From NCBI GenBank assembly GCA_026874595.1, contig CM049320.1:19291714-19355713 (forward strand): a stretch of 64,000 nucleotides of DNA, given 5' to 3'. The notes under the pieces were generated by a model. It was not told where the DNA came from. It saw only the letters and a list, made by a program, of their open reading frames with translations, and did not search any database. Source of the stretch: Sipunculus nudus (Eukaryota; Annelida; Sipuncula; Golfingiida; Sipunculidae). The translations under genes were made by a program, and so were the position numbers. Each line of letters starts with the position of its first letter. Positions within the stretch are counted from its first letter, which is position 1. Below are positions 23,873 through 34,100 of this stretch, in pieces.

Positions 23873-26302
23873 TTAGCTCAGCTGACTTTCAGTCATGCTG
23901 GGATATAGCGATGGGTCTTTGTCCGGCGTCCTTCCGTCTGTCCGGCCGGCCGTCCGTCCGTTAGCAGGGCACAAATCGTAACCATAGGGGCTAGGGCCAT
24001 GAACCCTATGCAGTCTTAGAGGTTCAGAAAAGATCTTCTAGCAAACCTGAAATTAGGTCACTGCGACCTATATTCTCGAAGTTATGGGGTGTGTTTGCAC
24101 CCCCCCAGAAATAATTCTTCTAGCCAAAATTTTTATCCCAAACCTTCCATCTATCACATACAGCTCACCTACCAACAGGGGAAGAACCATAATTATTTTG
24201 AGGTCACAAGGTCAAAGGTCAAGGTCACAGAACCAACTTCTTTGAAAAGCCTCAGGATGCATTTTAAGCCAAACCTTTCATCCCAATTCTTTGATCTTTC
24301 ACATATAGCTCACCTACTAAGTGGGAGAAGAATCCTATAGATGTTGAGGTCACAAGGTCAAAGGTCAGGGTCAGAGGACCCACTTCTTTGAAAAGTTTGT
24401 GGACACATTTCAAGCTAGACCTTTCATTCCAAACCTTTCAGCACTGATATCCCTTCTCTGCCAACAGGGGAAAAGACCTGTTGATTTTGAGGTCAAAGGT
24501 CAAGTTCACAGCACCCTCTTCTTGCGTGGAGTCATTTTCAGCAAACTTTTCAATCTATACTTTCCATCTGTCATATATGGCTTACCTACCAATAGGGGAA
24601 GAAGCCTATTGATGTTGAGTTCAAAAGGTCAAAGCTCAAGGTCACAATATTGTTCTAAATGCTTGTGAACATATTTCAAGTGAAACTGTTCAACCCAAAC
24701 CATCAGTCTTTCACATATGCCACATCTATGCATCACTGAATTTGATTCAAACTTCATATTTATGGGTCTTTTTGCATGAAGAAATAACTAATTGATTTTG
24801 AGGTCATCTGGTCAGGAGGTTAAAGGTTGCAGGTCTAAGTTATTCATTCATTGGTTGCCAAGTAATTACACCCGGCCAGATGTAAGTGGTTAGTAGTTAC
24901 CCATCATTTAGAAAGAATCCATTTGATATGTTGGCAAAAGGCCAAGGTCATAGGTCAGGGATGTTCACAATAACTTATTTTGTAGACCATCTCTATTTTT
25001 CTTGTTTTCTTGTATATATATAACCATATGGCACTCACAACTGGTACATCTCACTATGTGCCCATAATTGTCAGTGACACTTGTGATATATGACTCCCTT
25101 TTGTATCAGCTCAAAGAGTGATAAGGATATATCATTAGTGCATAACAAAAACACTGTTGCCGGAATGCTTTGGCCAGGCATTAAGACTATGAGAGTTAAG
25201 TGTTAAGTTTAGCTACTGATTTATAAAATGATGGGAACATTTTGCAGTTTATATCATGGAATCATAGCAATAAATTAGTTTTCTAGATATCTGAATATTA
25301 TTATACAAATCATCAGATATACCAGCAAGTGTTTGTTCTGATAATATGTGGGTCTGTACCTGGATTTAGGATGGCTTTATTTGATTACAAGACTCTTAGT
25401 GATGCTTTCTGCATTTCTTTTCTTTTAGGTTTTGCAGTTTACCTACCCTGCTGACCCCATTGAATAGCAAGCTGATAATTAAAACAAATTGGACTTGCAC
25501 TTTTTACATTTGCATGTTCATAAGTCTGATATGAGAGCTCTCCAACCTGATCATGCCTTTTGAATTGTTTTGGACATTCATAACTGTTACATTCTTTGAA
25601 GCAATTACTACAAGTTTAGTGTCTTATTGGAGGATGTGTGACTTGTCAGAAAACCATTATGTCTGCCAGGTAGCCATTTTAGAAATCCTTTTGCCAGGAC
25701 AGTTTCTGTGATTTTTTAATGATGTTTGGTCTCTTTTAGAGGATGTTTGTTGTTCAATTTCCGACCTGTCAGAAATCCAATATGGCCACCAGGACGCAAT
25801 CTTTAAATTCCTTTAGAACATATTATCTCAAGAACTATTAAAGTGAATGCAGTGGGATGTATATTAATGTAATCTTGCATTTGGTCAAAGATTTCTTAAT
25901 AAATATGACCATCATTTATGAAAGCTCAGTACAGTTGGCTTGTATTGAATAAAAATTAATATGGAAGCACCCGTTTCACAATAATTCTTGCATGGATTTC
26001 CTTGATCTTTTGCTATATTTTAATCTTATATGTGGCCTGTGTGGTATTCCTTTTGAGACTGACAGGTATCGAGCAAGCTGTGGGATTAGTTCCTGATAGC
26101 TCAACAATCATACATTTTGCCTCAGACCATCATTCACTATGTTTTAACCAGACATATATGATAAGAATTTATGGCAATGTAGAAAGTTTAAACAAAATTG
26201 GCATATAGGTTCTGCAACAATTTTACTAGAAGTTGTGAATTGCTGCCCATGATGTCGCAGGTCATGCTTGGCAGCTGAGCGTCATGACCCATGGGTAACT
26301 TG
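23873..26302 (+). mobile_element. Helentron-like repeat P, copy 3
   Basis: Starts TAGCTCAGCTGAC near 23874, only about 93 bp after copy 2 ends, and runs in the same direction. It has the microsatellite (23930-23962), the AGGTCA modules (24190-24960), the tail and the 3' end CAGCTGAGC...CATGACCCATGGGTAACTTG. It is more diverged than copies 1 and 2 and has the empty G1 site near 25986. Confidence 0.7.
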
Positions 26303-26389
26303 TTTCCTGAAATGATAAGGTAAATTCCCTCATATCCAGGATGCGATCTACAGAAAAATACATGTGACGATGATACTTATATATTTGTT

Positions 26390-26860
26390 CAGTGTTGTAG
26401 TCGAGTCCACAACATCCGAATCCGAGAGCAAGTCCAAGTTAGGTAAATCGAGTCCATCTTTTTCGAGAACGTGTCACTAAGAACCCAAGTCCAAGTGAGC
26501 GTCCGAGTCCAATACTAATATACTTTTTAAAAGAAAATTGTAAAAGGAAATTTAAGTATATCATGTGTATTTACATATTAACATATACATTTACATGTTA
26601 ATATACATATGCTTTTAACTATAACTTATATAACATTTACCACCCGACGCGGAACTAAAGCTTGGTAAATATAATCTTCTCGAAGGTCAATAGTCTATTG
26701 GTAGTTAGAACATTTGTATAAAGGTCTTTATAGAATGTGACAGAGCCTTTTTAGCTATACTGGAGATGGACTCGGTCTGAAGTCTCAAGTCTATATACCT
26801 ACGGACCATCGAGTCCAAGGACGAGTTTCTGAAAAAGTGGACTCGTGTTCTATATCACTG
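26390..26860. mobile_element. hAT-type MITE (GAGTCC family) with perfect 8-bp TSD
   Basis: 471 bp. The ends read CAGTGTTGTAGTCGAGTCCAC and, on the other strand, CAGTGATATAG...GAGTCCAC. The flanking eight bases TATTTGTT are identical at 26382-26389 and 26861-26868, the hAT signature. The interior repeats GAGTCC/AAGTCC phrases near both ends. No coding capacity. Confidence 0.85.
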
Positions 26861-26868
26861 TATTTGTT

Positions 26869-28036
26869 ATATTCTGGTGAAAGCTTCTAGTTTTCTATGC
26901 GTGCGCATATCACTGCCTTGCACATAAACAAGCACAGGGACCTTTGGTACGCTCATATGTATGTCCCATGTCAAGAGATGTGTTGTTTCATTATACTTAC
27001 CAAAGACAGGTCCGGACACATGGGGCCCCGAGCTGTCTCAGCTGGTTTCCTATGTTGACCCTGAATGAACATATTGAGACCCTTAGCACATCCACGTCAG
27101 TTCACAAGGGGCAGATCAAGCTGCGAAAGAAAACTGGTTTATATTCTTAGTCTTCATCGGAAACAACCAAATATGATGCACTTGTTCCATCAGATATGAG
27201 CCGTGTAAAGAGGTACAAACATAAAAAAAAAAACACTTGATCACAATTCCATCGGGAAACAACATTTGTATTGTGGTTGACACTTGATCCATTTTTATTA
27301 GGAATCCTAAATCAGCTACAGGCCGCTGATTTTCCGCCAGTAACTGGTCAATAAATATCAAGGGATAATATACCAAACATAACACTTATTATAAACACGT
27401 GCTTAACATTATATATAAATAATAAAATACAAATGAACTCAGCATAGTAAATAAATAATAAATATACTTAAAAGTACTCACGAAACAGTGTGTATTCTCC
27501 ATTAAGCTAATTATTACAAATATACTCGGAGTCGTAAACAAACTATAACTTAAGAGACGTACAAAAGTGCTCAGCGAAGTATATAATGTATACAGTATGA
27601 GAGATCTGTATATGTATTCAGCATTGAATATAATTATATTCTAAAGAAAGTCAATATAATATATAAATAACAAAATACAGTATTGTGGTAGTCAGCATGG
27701 TAAATATATTATGTCATGTATGTTTATAAATGTAGGAATCTTAAATTAAATTAAAATAATAAATTATGTATATAATGAAAGATCGGAACTACACGGTTTT
27801 TATTTGTAGGGTACCTGTTAGTTTATGTTCATGTAAGTGCCTTCTCACTCTGGGAGTAATAGTAATTACTAAAAATATTTGATCACCTAACTTACTGTTT
27901 CTAGTTGTAAGACACTCGTCTTGCTTTGTCGTAATTACACACTATAACATTTAAGTGCTTTAAATGAATTCCGCAAGGTACATGTATATATAACATAAAT
28001 TAAGGTTATCAGCCAACTCTCACGGTTTTTCCGCTT
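26869..28036. other. Intergenic, no gene seen
   Basis: AT-rich. Open frames at 26944-27150 and 27116-27385 have no motif. Nothing repeated elsewhere in the window. Confidence 0.4.
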
Positions 28037-28335
28037 TCAGTGGTCTACGGGTAGGGCACTTGTCAATAAGCTGTGACCGTGATTTATGACTGCAGGCTTA
28101 ATGGGAGGGTCGTGCCCTACGGCTGTGTTTCACTCTTAAACGATTGCGCCTTTCCAGGGTTACTAGGTGGTGTGACCCAGCGCAGGCGTGGTTATTCTCC
28201 ATGCCTGGCCAAGGATACATATAAGTGAAACCGTGTGCCACTGCAAAGCGAAGTAATCCGAAGCCGGAATCGGATTCTGGAGATGTACATACTTACACAA
28301 TATAGCATTTAAAAAATAGAGGTGGTTACGTCCAA
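28037..28335 (+). mobile_element. SINE family S1, decayed copy
   Basis: Body landmarks shared with the copies at 47985 and 50030: GGTAGGGCAC, TGCAGGCTTAATGGGAGG, CGTGCCCTACGGC, GGTGTGACCCAGC, GAGATGTACATACTTA and a tail with GAGGTGGTTAC. The tRNA-like head is too decayed to show both promoter boxes. Confidence 0.55.
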
Positions 28336-28464
28336 CAAGAAACAAAAAAGGGGAACTATTTTTTAAGGCGCTCAGACAACAATGACTGCATAGGCACAAC
28401 TTTGATCCAATATATTTCATGTTTATTTTTGTTCCAGCAGAGCACCCTTGCGGTGACATCCGGA

Positions 28465-28469
<5 letters not shown>

Positions 28470-28521
<52 letters not shown>
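28470..28521. repeat. (TA)n microsatellite
   Basis: Pure TA repeat. The same type recurs at about 29784-29842. Confidence 0.95.
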
Positions 28522-28522
<1 letters not shown>

Positions 28523-29782
28523 GCTGTTCAAACATGTGTACAGCAATGTGTATGTTTCAAATGAATGACAGCTGCGACCTTGCGTCACGAAATGATTAAA
28601 TCCTCATGCACTTATCTTTCACACGTGCTATTCGCCATGCATTAATTCCGTACATGTGGTACAATCAATGTGTAAAATCAGTCAATTTGAAAATGCCTGA
28701 TATTTTCATTCAATTTACAAAGTGTCTGATTCATTCAGACAATCTATTAAAGACTGATTTTTTTAGATATTTTACTTATTTGCTGAAAAAAAAATATCAG
28801 CCAGGTTTTTTGACAGATCGATTGAATCGATATGAAATAGTCTTTTGCTTCACATATCTCATTATTATGATCCAAACATTGCCAAATAGTATATCCAGCT
28901 ACGTTTTAGTAAACGTTATGCCTTTTTCTTCTCCCTATAAACTATTTATGACGAATACTAGTGAAATAATAAAATAGACTTGTCAGGGTAAGCAGAATCA
29001 TATAGTTGAAAAATGCACAATGTTATAACATAATGAAATATGAAAGCTATTTTCCAACTCATATGATAACGTTTATGTTTATGTTAGAATCAGAATCAAG
29101 TCAAATGAAAGCTTTTCATTAAATGAAACATGAAAGATGTCCAATATGTAAAATCGATGATGGAAACGGTACAGGTAAACCACAGTTACATAGGTGATAA
29201 TATTAAATACATGATTAAGATATCCTTATGTGTAGAGTAGGGTTTATTCACAATTACAGACTGTGTGTTTAACTTGTAATGTGTATGGCATCTGCATTCT
29301 TTGATTGGAGCAAAACTATGATGGCTAGGAATACTGAGCAGTCAACTTTTCTCACCTAATTGGACATACCCCCATCCCCTTATTGTCATATAAAATAAAA
29401 TGTCATTTTGCCGTAAAAGAGATCTTATTTCAATCCGTAAAATACAAAAGATTTACAAAAATGTGTGACAGTGTCCTCATATCTTAATGAAGTGTCATCT
29501 TACTAATTGTTCGTGATATGTCACTCAGATTAAATTCTTAAGCAAATAAATCGGGGTGATTTATAATAATTTCATTATGCAAGATGTAAATGTATTTAAG
29601 CTTTGGTGTTGAGGTGTCCCTGACGGGCCGATAAAAGCGACGCCGTCTTCAGAAACAACAATGTAAAATTCCTTATCCCAGTGATGTTCGGTATGCATGT
29701 GTAATGCAACAAAAGTCGCAAAAAGTGCAAAGGTGCAAGTATCATTGTGTCGTCATCTGTTTTTGCTACATGAATTAGGTTC

Positions 29783-29783
<1 letters not shown>
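28522..29783. other. Intergenic, no gene seen
   Basis: The 123-codon frame at 28606-28977 shows no domain and has AT-biased composition. No repeat or element ends found. Confidence 0.4.

Positions 29784-29842
<59 letters not shown>
29784..29842. repeat. (TA)n microsatellite
   Basis: Pure TA repeat. Confidence 0.95.
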
Positions 29843-29845
<3 letters not shown>

Positions 29846-30189
29846 GAAGTAAACTAAGTTTTAAGACATTTCAATACCATTTAGTTTCGTACAACATGCA
29901 CAGGGCGGGTGGCACACTTCAGATGATGTAGCCTAGAACAGTGACCGTTGCTGTGAATCTCGGTTCCGGGATTTATTATACAAGGTCACTGGGGTCAGGG
30001 TCAGCTGTACACAGTCACTGATCTTTGTTAAGGGCCGGAATCTGGTTTTGTCACCGTGTCCGAATGCAGGGGGTTTCTGTAAACGGTAAAGCGAAACTAA
30101 TATTAATATTGCGCTTCGGTGCTTAGCTGTTCGTTGTCGTGTTTGCATGACGTCACAAGTTCATTTCGTTTGTTTAGAGTTGCATATTG

Positions 30190-30470
30190 GGGTTGGCATA
30201 TAATGAAGTATCTTTCTAGAGACCCTAATTACATCTGATTGTTGCAGGAGAGAAGGCCTGTTATGTTGTGGCGCACGTTGCTATCTTTCAGTTCCCTAAT
30301 GTATTTAATTAGGTCTGCATTTACTTTGTTTGCTGGCCGCATTTCTGAATGAGGTTTTGTGGCTATTTAATCTAGTTTTAAAGGGGTTCTATGTTGAGCC
30401 TACATATGTCTGGTATGCTTTGTTGTCTTCAGACTCCAGTGGTGACTGTCGCGTGATATATCACTGGCTC
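30190..30470 (-). pseudogene. Penelope-like element GIY-YIG endonuclease, 3' part (broken)
   Basis: On the minus strand, directly across the BEL insertion from 44221, the sequence continues with IYHATVTTG and, after frameshifts, SHKTSFRNA and then DLIKYIRELKDSN. These are the order and residues typical of GIY-YIG domains in Penelope-like retroelements. There are several frameshifts and stops, so it is a relic. The region down to about 29860 may be its 3' flank. Confidence 0.6.
30466..30470. repeat. Target-site duplication GGCTC of the BEL element (left)
   Basis: GGCTC lies just before the left LTR and again at 44221-44225 just after the right LTR. Confidence 0.9.
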
Positions 30471-31172
30471 TGTTATGGCCAAATAACATATATAATGGTG
30501 CATGGTTGAATTAATGTATATACTAGTTATTAGATTAAAATTACTTGTATTCTTTAGTTTGTGAACATGCACAGTTAATGATTATTGCTTAAGATTTAGA
30601 GAAACGGATATTTCATTGCTTGGCCTTATTGTCACCCCTGTGTAGGGGATATAGGGAGGGGTCGTTACTTTGGCGCTTCAGTCCACAATACAGCCTGTTA
30701 CAATCCGGATCAGCACAGTCTTTGTTCCAATGCTATTGGGTAGAGATCAAACAATTTTGGTGAGTTATTCAATAGTTTAGAGTTAAATAGATGTACACAT
30801 ATTTACTGATAATACTAAGGATCAATCATTTTGTCATTTTTACAGTACTGATAATATAAAAGCATTAAGAGTTTGTCTGTTTAAATACTTCAGTTGTTTT
30901 ATTCATTCTGCAATATAATGGTTATAACTTTGATACAAGAACATTAACCTAATGATTCATTAATGTGTATTTAAGTCAGTCTTACTTGAACAATCAATCT
31001 ATGATCTGTTTGTGTTTACTTTATTCAATCTCATCAAGGGCAATGTACTTATTATATATTTCTGTTCATTGCAGTTAATCTGCTTCAACATACCTTTATG
31101 GACACATTAAATGGATTTTGCTTTATTTGGTGTCAGTGTGTTGACTGATTGTCAAACTGTAGATTCGCTACA
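30471..31172 (+). repeat. BEL 5' LTR
   Basis: 702 bp, TG...CA ends, followed by the coding region after a 25-bp leader. The open frame can be read back into the LTR, but the likely gag start is ATG 31198. Confidence 0.9.
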
Positions 31173-31197
31173 TTTATTAACAAAATTTGGATCCAGT

Positions 31198-34100
31198 ATG
31201 GATAAGTTGGAATTGGAAAAAACTGTGCTTGAAGATCAAAGTGAACAGATCCAGGACTCAGTTACAGAGTTTGATAGCGCTAGTCAAACCTCCAGCAAAA
31301 CATCTAGCGTTACTTCTGTTATGCTAAGGAAAGCAGAACTTTTGGCAAAAGCTCGTGCTTTAAAGAAAAAACAGGCATTACAGTTAGAAAAACTGAGATT
31401 AGAACAACAACAAGATGCCTTAGAATTACAAACAGAATTGGAGGTATCTGAGGCGCAGGTAAAGGTACTGCAAGAATACGAAAGTAATAGCAGTGGGCCA
31501 GTAAAAACACCCAGCAGTACATCGGAGGTGATGTTTAAAGAGAAGCATGTGACCTCTGTTGACCTGCCCACCGAACAGGGGCTTGACAGCCACACAAGCC
31601 ATGAGACACGCAGCCAGGCCCAGCCTACCCCGGGAGTGTCATCAAGTTTCCCAGCCCAGGGTCAAGTATCAGATTCAGCTACCAGACAACAGGACAGCCA
31701 GGGGAATGCTTATACACTGGATGGTACTACATACACAGGGGAGGCTGATGAATCACGTGTACACATTGTTGGACACAAGGAACATTTTGGTTTAATGCAT
31801 GCTGACATTAACAGAGACACTGTACACCGACGTGAAGTTGCTGGATCTCAAGGTCAGGTCAGATCTGAGTTGAATGTGCATGCTCCTAGGTTTAGGCCAA
31901 GCCAACTTAATTGGCATGACAGTGGTGAGGTCAGCAGGAAACAAAATGTATTGAATGATGATGATGAATCTGTTGTAACTAGAATCAGTTCTGTAAGATC
32001 TTACCCCAATCAAAGATGTTCTGTCACCAATCATATGCATGATGTAGTTGATTATGATAAATATGTCACAGATACCAACACTGCTGCAGGTAATGTAGGG
32101 TTCGAAGCACTGAAAGTAAATCAGGGTCCCTTGTACAGTACCCCTATGGGTGATTCAGTCAGGCAGTCTGGTGATGTAATTAGCTCATTGTTGAAACAAA
32201 TGCGTAAACCAGTAACAGACATCAAAAGGTTTAGTGGTGACCCACTAGAATATCATCAATTTATTAGACAGTTTCAAACAAAAATTGTAGTAAACAGTGA
32301 GAGCCCAGATGAATTAATGACATATCTGGAACAATATACTACAGGAGAGGCAAACAAAATTGTACAGGGGTTCAGTTTCTTGAATGCTGACGTGGGCTAT
32401 CCTGCAGCAATGAATGAGCTGAAAGAGCGCTATGGCAATAAGGAAGTGGTAGCTCATGCATTTGTAAAAAGAGCCTTAGAGTGGCCTGTCATTAGTGCTG
32501 ATAAACCCAAAGCTTTAGACAGATATGCCATTTTTCTCTGTGAATGTGATAATGCCGTGAAAAGTATAGATGCGGTAAGGGTGTTGGAGTATCCTGATAA
32601 TCTAAGGAAACTCATTGGAAAGTTACCTATGTTCCTCCATGATAAATGGCGTGGTTTGATTGACAGAAGGCGTGAGAGCGGTGAAGCAATTACCTTCAGT
32701 CTTCTGGCTAACTTTGTGAAACAGGAGGCCAAGAAAGCAAATGATCCTGTATATGGTCGCGAGACATTGTACTGGGAACACAAACAAAACACCACAGGTA
32801 AACCACTAAGTCACCGCCAGCCTGGCATAACAAAGGCAAAGGGAACTTCGAACTTTGCATCATTATCAAATAACAGCAGCTCTGGTGTATCAGAAATTGA
32901 TAAAAAACAGTCAGGTAGAGAGAGTATGCAAAGAAAGGGTAGGAATGGAAATGAAAAGCCATGCCTATATTGTCGTCATGCTGTGCATGCGTTAGTTGAT
33001 TGTGTAAAGTTTGATAATCTTGCTCACGAAGAGAAGATTGACTTTCTTAGAACAAAGGGTTTATGCTTTGGGTGTTTACGGTCAGGCCATCCCAAAAGAT
33101 TCTGTAGAAATAAGGCTACATGTGTCACATGCAAAGGTAATCATCCAACAATATTACATATTGATTCAAGGAAAGACGAAAAGCCTGAGAGTATGACATC
33201 ACAGCCTTCAGGTCCTGAGAGTGCAGGTGCTACAGCAGTGACATCGTCTTGTGGTAATGTCGGTTCAAGTGATATGGGAGCCGGGGATGCTGATGCAGCT
33301 ATGGCTATTATACCTGTGAAGGTAAGAATGAAGAACAGTACCAAGTTTGTAGAAACCTATGCATTTCTTGACCCCGGCAGTAATGTGTCATTCTGCACTG
33401 AAGATTTAATGTACAAGCTGGGTATCAATGGCAGAGAAATGAAAATTACAATAGATACCATGGGCATGCCTCATACAATGACCACCTTCTCAGTTCAAGG
33501 TATGGAAATTTGGGACCTTCAGCTAGAGAATCAAATAGAGCTACCTAACATTTACTCGAAGAAACGTATGCCTGTGAGCAAAGCACACATCCCGACGGAT
33601 GAAGACATCAGCAAATGGGCACATTTACAAAATATCAGTTTGCCACAAAACGATTCTGATATAGGGCTTCTCATTGGAGGCAACGTGCCAGATGCTTATG
33701 CTCCCTTGGAGGTTATTACAGGTCCACGTGGTAGCCCTCATGCAGCCAGAACACGTTTGGGATGGATAGTGTGGAATGTGCTCCGTGAAAGAGATCAAAG
33801 GTCAGTCCCTGCAACTGTAAACAGAGCTGATGTTTTGGCAGTCGAATATATCGAAGACTTGAAAAAGCTTGACTGTCTAGTTCGCCAGTCATTCAATCTA
33901 GACTTCCCTGAAAGGGCTATTGAGGACAGTAAGGAACCATCTCAACAAGATAAGAAATTTCTGGAAAAGACAAACCAATCAATGAAACTAAAACAAGATG
34001 GCCATTATGAGATCTCGCTTCCATTCAAGGGATCAGAACCACCAGTGATGCCAAACAATGAGAGACAGGCCCTACAACGTTTGAAATATCTAGAACGTAA

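Noticed and set aside
28606-28977. 123-codon plus-strand frame as a gene
   Set aside because: Composition follows local AT bias, no domain or conserved motif, no splice context.
31284-31595. Antisense frames across BEL and Gypsy coding regions
   Set aside because: Shadow frames of the polyproteins with no independent support.
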